Shown: one piece after another, positions 53,500-61,848 of the stretch
Layout of the letters: each line of letters begins with the position of its first letter
Numbering within the stretch: position 1 is the first letter of the stretch
Source of the DNA: Microlunatus lacustris
GTDB lineage: Bacteria; Actinomycetota; Actinomycetes; Propionibacteriales; Propionibacteriaceae
Direction: 5' to 3'
Assembly (NCBI GenBank): GCA_039527025.1
Contig: BAAAJN010000006.1
Coordinates: forward strand, 1-64,000
Length of the DNA stretch: 64,000 nucleotides
Position numbers and translations under genes: made by a program
The notes under the pieces: model-generated
The model's database searches: none
What the model was told of the DNA's origin: nothing
Seen by the model: the letters and a program-made list of their open reading frames with translations, nothing else

Positions 53500-54152
53500 G
53501 GCATCAGCCGGTAGCCGACCCCACGGACGGTGACCAGCCGCTCGGCGCCGATCTTGCGCCGCACGTAGCCGACGTAGACCTCGACGGCGTTGGGCGCGAC
53601 GTCGGCCGCGCTGTCCCAGACGTGCTCGAGCAGCTCGGACTTGGCCACCACCCGGTCGCCCTGGCGCATCAGGTACTCCAGCAGCACGAACTCGCGCGGG
53701 GTCAGCTCCGCCGCCGCACCGGCCACCGTCACCTCGCGGGTGGCCGGGTCCAGCCGGAGGTCCCCGACGGCCAGCACGGCCGGCCGGGCGACGACGCCGC
53801 GACGCAGCAGCGCCCGCAGCCGGGCCAGCAGGATGACGAAGGAGAAGGGCTTGGTCAGGTAGTCGTCGGCGCCGTCGTCCAGGGCGTCGGCCTGGTCGTG
53901 CTCGCCGTCCTTGGCCGAGAGCATCAGCACCGGCACCCAGTTGTCCTCCGCGCGCAGCCGCCGGACCACCTCGTAGCCGGACAAGCCCGGCAGCATGACG
54001 TCGAGCACCACGGCGTCGAAGTCCCCGCTGCGCGCCGCCCGCAGGCCGTCGGGTCCGGTGCCGGCGCTGTCCACGGCGAACCCCTCGGCCACCAGCCCCC
54101 GGCGCAGCGCCGCGACCAGCCGTTCCTCGTCGTCCACCAGCAGCACCCGCAC
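53496..54152 (-). CDS. OmpR-family response regulator
   Basis: 218 aa. Receiver with LLVDDEERLVAALRRGL, phospho-Asp in VVLDVMLPGLSG and Lys in DDYLTKPFS. The winged-helix domain ends in VYVGYVRRKIGAERLVTVRG-type sequence and RGVGYRLMP. GTG 54152 is the family start. It diverges from the LolA-like gene with 96 nt between, where its operator would lie. Confidence 0.96.
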   Translation of the reverse strand: MRVLLVDDEERLVAALRRGLVAEGFAVDSAGTGPDGLRAARSGDFDAVVLDVMLPGLSGYEVVRRLRAEDNWVPVLMLSAKDGEHDQADALDDGADDYLTKPFSFVILLARLRALLRRGVVARPAVLAVGDLRLDPATREVTVAGAAAELTPREFVLLEYLMRQGDRVVAKSELLEHVWDSAADVAPNAVEVYVGYVRRKIGAERLVTVRGVGYRLMP

Positions 54153-54248
54153 GGGTCCAGCGTGGCACGTGCCGGCCCGACCGGCCCCGTCCCGCCCTCG
54201 TCCACCGGGCTCAGGGTCCTCTCAGCACGTCCGGAGCAGGATGGCGGC

Positions 54249-55340
54249 ATGCAGATCCTCACCCGTCGCCCGGCCCTGCGCTGGGCCGCCCCGCTGGCCC
54301 TGGTGGTCGCCGTCGGCGGCACCGGCATCGTGGCCGCCACCGCTGACGCCGACCCGAAGCTCTCCACCAAGACCGCCGAGCAGCTGCTCGTCGACCTGCA
54401 GAGCTCCGACGTCGACGGGCTCTCCGGCACCGTGGTGCAGGAGGCCGAGCTCGGCCTGCCCGCGCTGCCCTCGATGGGTGGCGGGGCGGACGCCTCGCAG
54501 CTGACGTCCATGCTCAGCGGGAGCCACACCGTGCGGGTCTGGTACGACGGCCCCGACAAGGCGCGGTTCGCGCTGCTGGACGACGACCTCGGCGAGACCA
54601 ACGTCATCGTCAACGGCACCGACCTGTGGACCTGGTCCAGCCAGGACAACGAAGCCACCCACGCCACGCTGCCCGCACCGCCGTCGGCCGGTGATCGGCC
54701 CAGCCGGCCCGGCATGCCGACCACCCCGCAGGAGGCCGCCCGCACCGTGCTCGACGCCATCGGGCCCTCCACCGTGGTGAGCACCGACTCCGCCGTCGAG
54801 GTGGCCGACCGCGCGGCCCGCGAGCTGGTGCTGCAACCCACCGACGAGCGCTCGCTGATCAGCTCGGTGCGGATCGCCGTCGACGACGAGACCTCCGCGC
54901 CGCTGCGGCTGCAGGTGCTCGGCGACGACGGGCAGACGGTCGCCGAGGTCGGCTTCACCGCCGTCGACTTCAGCGCCCCCGACGCCGCCCAGTTCGACTT
55001 CAACCCCCCGCCCGGCGCCGAGGTGACCGAGAAGGGAGCCATCGAGGCTCCCGAGCCGCAGGAGCCCAGCCAGGCCGACCGCGACAAGGCCGAGGCCGCC
55101 AAGGCCGCGACCGAGGTCGTCGGTGAGGGCTGGACCACCGTGGTGGTCAGCGAGCTCCCGGCCGACGCCGCCGACGGCCAGCTGGCCGCCGTGCTCGCCA
55201 CCCTGCCCGAGGTGTCCGGTGACTGGGGCACCGGCCGGCTGCTCGCCGGCACCGCCTTCTCCGCCGTGCTGACCGACGACGGCCGGGTCGCCGTCGGCGC
55301 CGTGCAGCCGGAGCTCCTCTACGACGCGCTGGCGAAGTAG
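54249..55340 (+). CDS. Secreted LolA-like / DUF2092-type protein
   Basis: 363 aa. A Sec signal peptide (to about residue 33, ending ATADA) precedes a lipid-carrier-like fold suggested by LLVDLQSSDVDGLSGTVVQEA, TVRVWYDGPDKARFALLDDD and NVIVNGTDLWTWSSQDN, close to the LolA/MucB/DUF2092 pattern. An acidic Ala-rich stretch follows, then a C-terminal domain. CAGGAT ends 6 nt before ATG 54249. It is followed at 10 nt by an ABC ATPase, so it may hand lipids or feed a signal to that transporter (inference). Confidence 0.8.
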   Translation: MQILTRRPALRWAAPLALVVAVGGTGIVAATADADPKLSTKTAEQLLVDLQSSDVDGLSGTVVQEAELGLPALPSMGGGADASQLTSMLSGSHTVRVWYDGPDKARFALLDDDLGETNVIVNGTDLWTWSSQDNEATHATLPAPPSAGDRPSRPGMPTTPQEAARTVLDAIGPSTVVSTDSAVEVADRAARELVLQPTDERSLISSVRIAVDDETSAPLRLQVLGDDGQTVAEVGFTAVDFSAPDAAQFDFNPPPGAEVTEKGAIEAPEPQEPSQADRDKAEAAKAATEVVGEGWTTVVVSELPADAADGQLAAVLATLPEVSGDWGTGRLLAGTAFSAVLTDDGRVAVGAVQPELLYDALAK

Positions 55341-55350
55341 CCGGACCGGC

Positions 55351-56313
55351 GTGGTCGACCAGGACGACCCCTCGGGGGGCACCGGCACGTGGCCGGTGCT
55401 CACCCGGGGGCTGACCAAGCAGTTCCGCCACCAGACGGCGGTCGACGCCGTCGGTCTCGCCGTGCCGGCCGGTGCGGTCTACGGCTTCCTCGGACCCAAC
55501 GGCTCGGGCAAGACGACGACCATCCGGATGCTGCTCGGCCTGGTCCGGCCCACCGCCGGCTCGATCGAGATGCTCGGGATGCCGGTGCCGGAGCGCAGCG
55601 GTGAGGCACTGCGCCGGATCGGCGCCCTGGTCGAGGGCCCGGCCTTCCACCCCTACCTCTCCGGCCGGGCGAACCTGGCCCGGCTGGACGCCGCCGACGG
55701 CTGCAGCGACCCCCGCACCTCCGCGCGCCGGATCGACGCCGCGCTGGACCGGGTCGGCCTGCTGGCAGCGGCCACCAAGCGCTACCGCGCCTACTCCCTC
55801 GGGATGCGGCAGCGGCTGGCGATCGCGAACGCCCTGCTGGTGCCGCGCGACCTGCTGATCCTCGACGAGCCGACCAACGGGCTGGACCCCCAGGGCACCC
55901 GCGAGGTCCGCCACCTGGTGGGTGACCTCGCCGCCGACGGGGCCACGGTGCTGGTCTCCAGCCACCTGCTCGCCGAGGTGGAGCAGATGTGCAGCCACGT
56001 CGGCGTCATGTTCGAGGGCCGGCTGGTCTCCCAGGGGACGATGGCCGACCTCGCCGCCGGCACCACCAAGACCGTCCGGGTCGACACCGACCGGACCGAG
56101 GACGCCGTCCGGGTGCTCACCTCGCTGGGCCTGACCGAGGTCACCGGGACACCCACCCGGGTCAGCGGGGTGCTCGGCGAGGTCGAGGCGGCCAAGATCG
56201 TGCCCGAGCTGGTGCACGCCGACGTGCCCGTGCTCGGCTTCACCGTGCAGAGCCCCAGCCTGGAGGACGTGTTCGTGTCACTGACCGGGGAGGGCTTCGA
56301 TGTCAGCGGCTGA
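55351..56313 (+). CDS. ABC transporter ATP-binding protein
   Basis: 320 aa. Walker A FLGPNGSGKTTTIRM (near 46), signature YSLGMRQRLAIANALL, Walker B LLILDEPTNGLDPQG and switch His in LVSSHLLAEVEQM. The extra C-terminal domain is typical of drug/lipid exporters such as BcrA-type. GTG 55351 lies 10 nt after the LolA-like stop and the frame overlaps the permease by 14 nt. Confidence 0.95.
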   Translation: MVDQDDPSGGTGTWPVLTRGLTKQFRHQTAVDAVGLAVPAGAVYGFLGPNGSGKTTTIRMLLGLVRPTAGSIEMLGMPVPERSGEALRRIGALVEGPAFHPYLSGRANLARLDAADGCSDPRTSARRIDAALDRVGLLAAATKRYRAYSLGMRQRLAIANALLVPRDLLILDEPTNGLDPQGTREVRHLVGDLAADGATVLVSSHLLAEVEQMCSHVGVMFEGRLVSQGTMADLAAGTTKTVRVDTDRTEDAVRVLTSLGLTEVTGTPTRVSGVLGEVEAAKIVPELVHADVPVLGFTVQSPSLEDVFVSLTGEGFDVSG

Positions 56314-57175
56314 GGTGCTGGACGCCTCCGCGCCACCCGCCCGCTCGAGTGCCTCGCCGCTGGGCTGGCTGCGCTTCCTGCGTTCCGAGCTCGGCATCAT
56401 CGCCGGTCGGCGGCGCAACATCGCCGGCCTCGCCGTGCTGGCCGTGGTGCCGGTCGTGCTGGCCATCGCGGTCAAGGTCTCCTCGCCCACCGGCGGTGGC
56501 GGCGGACCGGACTTCATCAGCGCCATCACCGGGAACGGCCTCTTCGTCGCCTTCGCCGCGCTGACCCTGGAGATCCCCATCTTCCTGCCGCTGGCCGTCG
56601 CGGTGATCGCGGGCGACTCCGTGGCGGGTGAGGCCAACATCGGCACGCTGCGCTACCTGCTGACCATCCCGGCGGGCCGCACCCGGCTGCTGGTGGTGAA
56701 GTTCGCCGCCATCGTCATCTCGGCGCTGGTGGCGACGTTGGTGGTGGCGGGCGTGGGCACCGTGATGGGGCTCAGTCTGTTCGGCGGCGGCCCGATGACG
56801 CTGCTGTCCGGCACCCAGACGTCGATGGCCGACGGGATCGGCCGGCTGCTGCTGACCTGCCTCTACCTCACCGTGCAGCTGTCCGCGCTGGGCGCGATCG
56901 GGCTGTTCATCTCCACCCTGACCGAGCAGCCGATCGGCGCCACCGTCGCCGTCCTGCTGGTCAACGTGATGATGTTCGTCCTCGACCAGATCTCCCAGCT
57001 CGCCTGGCTGCACCCCTGGCTGCTGACGCACTGGTGGACCGCCTTCGGAAACCTGCTCCGCGACCCGATCGCGACGGAGGACATCACCCGCGGGCTGCTC
57101 ACCGCCGCCGTCTACGCGGGCGTGTTCTGGTTGGCCGCGTGGGCGCGGTTCTCCGGCAAGGACGTCACCAGCTGA
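56300..57175 (+). CDS. ABC-2 type permease
   Basis: 291 aa with about six membrane helices. An N-terminal cytoplasmic stretch precedes the first helix; GDSVAGEANIGTLRYLLTIPAGR is the ABC-2 coupling-helix region seen in BcrB-type permeases. It forms an exporter with the preceding ATPase. The substrate is unknown. The last 4 nt overlap the CTG proposed as the start of the M28 peptidase. Confidence 0.93.
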   Translation: MSAAEVLDASAPPARSSASPLGWLRFLRSELGIIAGRRRNIAGLAVLAVVPVVLAIAVKVSSPTGGGGGPDFISAITGNGLFVAFAALTLEIPIFLPLAVAVIAGDSVAGEANIGTLRYLLTIPAGRTRLLVVKFAAIVISALVATLVVAGVGTVMGLSLFGGGPMTLLSGTQTSMADGIGRLLLTCLYLTVQLSALGAIGLFISTLTEQPIGATVAVLLVNVMMFVLDQISQLAWLHPWLLTHWWTAFGNLLRDPIATEDITRGLLTAAVYAGVFWLAAWARFSGKDVTS

Positions 57176-58740
57176 GCGCAGTCCGCTCCGCGCGCACCCG
57201 GCTGCTCGCCGGACTGGTCGCGGCCACCGTCGCGGTCGCCCTGGCCGGCTCGACGCCCCGCCCGGTGCCGGCCGGCCTGACCGCCCGACCTGTGCCACCG
57301 CCGGAGCACCCGCTCGCGGGCCGGCTGGTGGACCGGGTGTCGGCGGCCGGGGCGGAGCCGCACCTCGCGGCCCTGCAGCAGGCGGCCGACGACCACGGCG
57401 GTCACCGGGCCGACGGGTCCCCGGGGTACGACGCCAGCGTCGACCTCGTCGTCGACCGGCTGCGGGCTGCCGGCTTCGCCGTCGAGACGCCGGCGTTCGC
57501 GTACCCCGTCGAGGTCGTGCTGGCCCGGCACCTGCTGCTGGACGGCGCCCGGCTGCGGGCCGACCAGCTGGACGGCAGCGCCGCCACCCCTGACGGCGGC
57601 GTCACCGGCCCGCTGGTGGTCGCTCCCGACGACGGCACCCCGGGCTGCCAGGCCGCTGACCTGGCGACGCTGCCCGTCGCCGGCGCCGTGCTGCTGGTCC
57701 GGCGCGGCAGCTGCACCTTCGCCACCAAGGCCGAGCGGGCCGCCGACGCCGGGGCGGCCGCGCTCGTCGTGGTCAACGACCAGCCCGGTCCGCTGACCGG
57801 CGGCACCCTGCGCAGCCGGAGCCCGCTGCCCGTCGGCGGGGTCAGCACCGAGGACGGTGACCGGCTGGCCGCGCGGGCCGGCACCGTCGTCACCCTGGAC
57901 CTGCGGTCGCGGACCGAGACCCGCACCAGCCGCAACGTCGTGGCCCAGACCCGCACCGGGCGGACCGACGACGTCGTCATGGTGGGCGGCCACCTGGACA
58001 GCGTCGAGGAGGGGCCAGGGATCAACGACAACGGCAGCGGCGCGGCCGGGCTGCTGGAGCTGGCCACGGCGCTCGGTCCCGAGCCGGACGTCGCCCGGGC
58101 GGTCCGGTTCGCCTGGTGGGGTGCCGAGGAGGTCGGCCTGCTCGGCTCGCGGGCCTACGTCGACGGGCTGGACGCCGGCGCCCGCCGGTCGCTGGGGCTC
58201 TACCTCAACGTGGACATGATCGGCTCGCCCAACCCCGGCTACTTCGTCTACGACGGCGACGACTCCGCCGGCGACGGGGCCGGACCGGGGCCGGCGGGCT
58301 CGGCCGAGATCGAACGCATGCTCGTCGACCAGCTGGCCGGGCGGGGCGTCGGTCCCGAGCCGACCGACTTCGACGGGCGCTCCGACTACGGTCCGTTCCT
58401 CCGCCTCGACGTCCCGGCCGGCGGGCTGTTCAGCGGCGCCGACGCGGTCAAGACCCCCGAGCAGGCGGTGCGCTGGGGCGGCACCGCCGGGCAGCCGTTC
58501 GACCCCTGCTACCACCGGTCCTGCGACGACCTCCAGAACCTCGACCTGGCGGCTCTCGACCTGCACCTCGACGCGCTGGCCTGGACGGTCGGGCACTACG
58601 CCACCGCGGCCTCGCCCGACCCCGGTCCGGCCGCGCCGCGCGCCGCCGAGCCCGCGCTGGCCCCGCCAGCCTCCCGCCGGGTGGTCCGCGGTCGACCACC
58701 GGTCGGCGCACCGGGGCGACCGGGTGGGCCGCCCCGGTAG
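57172..58740 (+). CDS. Secreted M28-family metallopeptidase with PA domain
   Basis: 522 codons from CTG 57172. A signal peptide (RLLAGLVAATVAVALAG) precedes a protease-associated domain (VLLVRRGSCTFATKAERA) and an M28 di-zinc aminopeptidase core: GGHLDSVEEGPGINDNGSG (His, Asp), WWGAEEVGLLGS (Glu), LNVDMIGSP (Asp) and CYHRSCDDL (His). No ATG, GTG or TTG exists between the permease stop and the signal peptide. CTG overlaps that stop as CTGA with AAGGA 9 nt before. GTG 57139, 37 nt inside the permease gene, is the conventional alternative. Confidence 0.88.
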   Translation: MSAVRSARTRLLAGLVAATVAVALAGSTPRPVPAGLTARPVPPPEHPLAGRLVDRVSAAGAEPHLAALQQAADDHGGHRADGSPGYDASVDLVVDRLRAAGFAVETPAFAYPVEVVLARHLLLDGARLRADQLDGSAATPDGGVTGPLVVAPDDGTPGCQAADLATLPVAGAVLLVRRGSCTFATKAERAADAGAAALVVVNDQPGPLTGGTLRSRSPLPVGGVSTEDGDRLAARAGTVVTLDLRSRTETRTSRNVVAQTRTGRTDDVVMVGGHLDSVEEGPGINDNGSGAAGLLELATALGPEPDVARAVRFAWWGAEEVGLLGSRAYVDGLDAGARRSLGLYLNVDMIGSPNPGYFVYDGDDSAGDGAGPGPAGSAEIERMLVDQLAGRGVGPEPTDFDGRSDYGPFLRLDVPAGGLFSGADAVKTPEQAVRWGGTAGQPFDPCYHRSCDDLQNLDLAALDLHLDALAWTVGHYATAASPDPGPAAPRAAEPALAPPASRRVVRGRPPVGAPGRPGGPPR

Positions 58741-58743
58741 GTT
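58738..58743 (+). promoter_or_regulatory. -10 box, leaderless start at 58750
   Basis: TAGGTT, then 6 nt, then GTG 58750. It overlaps the M28 stop and could drive the trmB-truA chain. Confidence 0.5.
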
Positions 58744-58749
58744 CGGGGT

Positions 58750-58947
58750 GTGGAACGCGACCCGGAGCTGCGCGGCAAGCTCGCCAAGGAGGGCCGCCTG
58801 TGGGGGCTGGCCGCGGTCTGCGCGACCGTCGGCGCGGTCACCGTCGCCCTCACCGATTCCGTGCCGCCTGGCGTGCTGGCCTTCCTGGTGGCGCTGGCCG
58901 TCCTCGGGCCGCTGCTCCGCCGTTACGAGAAACGGCGCCGCCCGTGA
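58750..58947 (+). CDS. Small two-helix membrane protein
   Basis: 65 aa: a charged N-terminus (ERDPELRGKLAKEGRLW), two membrane helices and a basic end RRYEKRRRP. I do not recognise a named family. It heads a chain of genes linked by GTGA overlaps, the next being trmB. Start supported by the -10 box 6 nt upstream. Confidence 0.75.
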   Translation: MERDPELRGKLAKEGRLWGLAAVCATVGAVTVALTDSVPPGVLAFLVALAVLGPLLRRYEKRRRP

Positions 58948-59726
58948 TCGGCCCCGCCAGCACTGACGAGCCCCGCACCGACATCGCGCACGCCGACCCG
59001 CGGCCGCCGCGGGTGCACCGCGAGGTCGTCTCGTTCGTCCGGCGGAGCGCCCGGATGCGGCCCAACCAGCGCCGGGCCTGGGACGCGCACGCCGAGCGGT
59101 TCGTGCTGACCGTCCCCCAGCGGGAGACCAGCACCTCCATCGACCCGAGCGCCCGGCTGGACCTGCCGGCGGAGTTCGGCCGGCAGGCGCCGCTCGTGGT
59201 GGAGATCGGCCCGGGACCCGGCGACTCGGTGGTGCCGATGGCTGCGGCCCGGCCCGAGGTGGACGTGCTGGCCTTCGAGGTCTACGAGCCGGCGGCCGCC
59301 CAGCTGGTCAGCGCGCTGCACCGGGCCGGGCTCGACAACGTGCGGATCGTCGTCGGCAACGCGGCCGAGGGGCTGCAGCACCTGGTCCCGGCCGGCGGGC
59401 TGGCGGAGCTGTGGACCTTCTTCCCCGACCCCTGGCCCAAGGCCCGGCACCACAAGCGCCGGCTGGTCAGCCCCGCCCTCGCCGCCCTCGCCGTCCAGCG
59501 GCTCCGGCCCGGCGGGACCTGGCGACTGGCCACCGACTGGGAGGACTACGCGGTGGCGATGCGCGCGGTCCTGGACGCCCAACCCGGACTGGAGAACCTG
59601 CACCCCGGCGGCTGGGCGCCGCGCTGGGACGCCCGCCCGGTCACCCGCTTCGAGCAGCGCGGGCGGGCAGCCGGGCGGACGGTGCACGACCTCACCTACC
59701 GGCGGACCGCTACGGCGGTCGGGTGA
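58944..59726 (+). CDS. trmB: tRNA (guanine-N7-)-methyltransferase
   Basis: Makes m7G46 in tRNA. 260 aa. The SAM site is VVEIGPGPGDSVVPMAAARP (near 90) and the family signature FFPDPWPKARHHKRRL is complete. A charged N-terminal extension of about 55 residues precedes the fold. GTG 58944 overlaps the upstream stop by 4 nt, and truA overlaps its end the same way, so two tRNA modifiers are coupled. Confidence 0.97.
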   Translation: MIGPASTDEPRTDIAHADPRPPRVHREVVSFVRRSARMRPNQRRAWDAHAERFVLTVPQRETSTSIDPSARLDLPAEFGRQAPLVVEIGPGPGDSVVPMAAARPEVDVLAFEVYEPAAAQLVSALHRAGLDNVRIVVGNAAEGLQHLVPAGGLAELWTFFPDPWPKARHHKRRLVSPALAALAVQRLRPGGTWRLATDWEDYAVAMRAVLDAQPGLENLHPGGWAPRWDARPVTRFEQRGRAAGRTVHDLTYRRTATAVG

Positions 59727-60577
59727 GCGGGTCGACCCGGCGCTGGCGGCTGGACCTCGCCTACGACGGCGCCGGCTTCTCCGGCTGGGCGCGCCAGCCC
59801 GGGCTGCGCACCGTCCAGGGCGAGCTGGAGACCTGGGTGACGCAGGTGCTGCGGCTGCCCGAACCCGCCGCGCTGGTCTGCGCCGGCCGCACCGACACCG
59901 GCGTGCACGCCCGTGGCCAGGTGGCCCACGTCGACCTGCCCGCCGACGCGCTGGCCGACGGCACCCTGCTGGTCCGGCGGCTGCACCGGGTGCTCGCCGG
60001 GGACGTCGTCGTCCGCTCCGCCCGGCCCGCCCCGGACGGCTTCGACGCCCGCTTCGCCGCGGTCTGGCGGCGCTACGTCTACCGGCTGAGCGACGGCGGC
60101 GCCCCGCTGGACCCGCTGCACCGCGGCTGGGTCGCCGCCGTGCCGGCCGCCCTGGACCTCGACCGGCTGACCGCGGCCGCGCCCGTGCTGCTCGGCCTGC
60201 GGGACTTCGGCGCCTTCTGCAAGCGCCGCGAGGGCGCCACCTCGATCCGCACCCTGCTGGAGCTGTCGGCGGCCCGGGTGCCGGACGGACCGCTGGCCGG
60301 GGTGGTGGAGCTGACGGTGCGGGCCGACGCCTTCTGCCACTCGATGGTCCGCTCGCTGGTCGGCGCCCTGGTCGACGTCGGCTCCGGTCGGCGCGACCTC
60401 GACTGGTTGCAGCGGGTGACCACCGCGGCGGTCCGCTCGCCCGACGTCCAGGTGATGCCGGCTCACGGGCTGACCCTGGAGGAGGTCGGCTACCCGCCGG
60501 ACGACCAGCTGGTGGCGCGCGGGCTCGAGGCCCGGAGCGTCCGCCACCCGGGGCCGACCGTGGAGGTGCCGCGGTGA
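59723..60577 (+). CDS. truA: tRNA pseudouridine(38-40) synthase
   Basis: 284 aa. The catalytic Asp is in AGRTDTGVHARGQVAHVD (near 55). RRYVYRLSDG and FCHSMVRSLVGALVDVG are TruA motifs. GTG 59723 overlaps trmB by 4 nt. In many actinobacteria truA follows rplQ near rplM; here it is elsewhere, beside trmB. Confidence 0.96.
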   Translation: MSGSTRRWRLDLAYDGAGFSGWARQPGLRTVQGELETWVTQVLRLPEPAALVCAGRTDTGVHARGQVAHVDLPADALADGTLLVRRLHRVLAGDVVVRSARPAPDGFDARFAAVWRRYVYRLSDGGAPLDPLHRGWVAAVPAALDLDRLTAAAPVLLGLRDFGAFCKRREGATSIRTLLELSAARVPDGPLAGVVELTVRADAFCHSMVRSLVGALVDVGSGRRDLDWLQRVTTAAVRSPDVQVMPAHGLTLEEVGYPPDDQLVARGLEARSVRHPGPTVEVPR

Positions 60578-61191
60578 CCGAGCCGTCCCACTACTTCGAC
60601 GAGACCCCGACCACCCCGGAGCGCCGGCGGACCGTCACCGCGACGATCTGGGGCCGGGAGCTGGAGCTGGCCACCGCCAACGGCGTCTTCGCCGGCGAGG
60701 GCCTGGACCGCGGCACCGCCGTGCTGCTCCGGTCGTCGACCCCACCCACGGGCAGCCCACGGGTGCTCGACCTGGGCTGCGGCTGGGGGCCGATCGCGCT
60801 CGGCATCGCCGTGCACGCACCCGCCGCCCAGGTGGACGCCGTCGACGTCAACGACCGGGCGCTGGCCCTGTGCCGCGACAACGCGGAGGCCCTCGGTGTG
60901 GCCGACCGGGTGCGGGCGCTGCGCCCGGAGCAGGTGGCTGAGGACCGGCGCTACGACCAAATCTGGTCGAACCCGCCGATCCGGGTCGGCAAGGAGGCGC
61001 TGCACGCGCTGCTGCTGCGGTGGTTGCCCCGGCTCGCCCCCGACGGCGAGGCGCGGCTGGTGGTGGGCCGCAACCTCGGCGCGGACACGCTGCAGCGCTG
61101 GCTGGTCGAGCAGGGGTACCCCACCGAGCGGGTGGCCTCGGCCAAGGGCTTCCGGGTGCTCGTCGTGCGGCCCGCGGCCGAGCCGCGGTGA
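60574..61191 (+). CDS. RsmC-like class I methyltransferase
   Basis: 205 aa. Motif I VLDLGCGWGPIAL lies near residue 64, with DAVDVNDRAL and the catalytic IWSNPPIRVGK. NPP-x-R is typical of small-subunit rRNA guanine-N2 methyltransferases of the RsmC group. The N-terminal pseudo-domain of E. coli RsmC is missing, as in most short actinobacterial forms. GTG 60574 overlaps truA by 4 nt, supporting an RNA-modification role. Confidence 0.9.
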   Translation: MTEPSHYFDETPTTPERRRTVTATIWGRELELATANGVFAGEGLDRGTAVLLRSSTPPTGSPRVLDLGCGWGPIALGIAVHAPAAQVDAVDVNDRALALCRDNAEALGVADRVRALRPEQVAEDRRYDQIWSNPPIRVGKEALHALLLRWLPRLAPDGEARLVVGRNLGADTLQRWLVEQGYPTERVASAKGFRVLVVRPAAEPR

Positions 61192-61778
61192 CCTCCGCCG
61201 ACGCCCTGCTCGCCGACCTCGACCGCTGGCGGCCCGCCGAGCCGGGCCAGGCCCGGCTGCGGGAGGAGTACCGGACCCTGCTGGCCACCCGCGGGCCGGC
61301 GGCCCTGCGCCGGGACGGTGGACCGGAGCACCTGACGGCCAGCTGCTTCGTCTTCAGCCCGGACCTGACCGAGACGCTGCTCTGCTTCCACGGCAAGGGC
61401 CGGTTCTGGGTGCAGACCGGCGGCCACCTCGAGCCGGGCGACGTCGACGTGGCCGGGGCGGCGCTGCGGGAGGCACGCGAGGAGAGCGGTCTCCCCCGGC
61501 TCGTCCGGGTCCCCGGCCCTCTCGACCTCGACCGGCACGCCCTGTCGGTCGGGTTCGGGCCGTGCCGCGTGCACTGGGACGTCGGCGTCGCCGCCCTGGC
61601 CGGCTCCGACGACCCGCCCCGGGTGAGTGCGGAGAGCGAGCAGGTGGGCTGGTTCGGCGTCGACGACCTCCCCGACCCGCTGGCCGGCAGCGTCGCCGCC
61701 CGGGTCCGGCGCTTCCGTGCCGCCCTCCAGCAGCAGACGGCACCCTGGTCGCCGGTCCGCGGACCGTCCCCGGTCTGA
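61188..61778 (+). CDS. NUDIX hydrolase
   Basis: 196 aa. The NUDIX box GGHLEPGDVDVAGAALREAR plus EESG matches GX5EX7REUXEEXGU within one residue shift. It cleaves a nucleoside-diphosphate-linked substrate that cannot be read. GTG 61188 overlaps the RsmC-like stop by 4 nt. It is the last gene of the overlap chain. Confidence 0.92.
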   Translation: MTSADALLADLDRWRPAEPGQARLREEYRTLLATRGPAALRRDGGPEHLTASCFVFSPDLTETLLCFHGKGRFWVQTGGHLEPGDVDVAGAALREAREESGLPRLVRVPGPLDLDRHALSVGFGPCRVHWDVGVAALAGSDDPPRVSAESEQVGWFGVDDLPDPLAGSVAARVRRFRAALQQQTAPWSPVRGPSPV

Positions 61779-61782
61779 GAAC

Positions 61783-61848
61783 ATGGGGCTGCTCGACGTC
61801 GGCGCACCGGTGGGCCGACCCGGCCGGATGGAGGAGCAGGCGTCGTGA
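61783..61848 (+). CDS. 21-codon upstream ORF overlapping the transporter gene
   Basis: ATG 61783 opens a 21-residue frame ending at TGA 61846-61848, which overlaps the transporter GTG as GTGA. It contains the transporter's GAGGAG ribosome site. It may be a leader peptide or chance. No -10 or ribosome site is clear for it. Confidence 0.25.
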   Translation: MGLLDVGAPVGRPGRMEEQAS

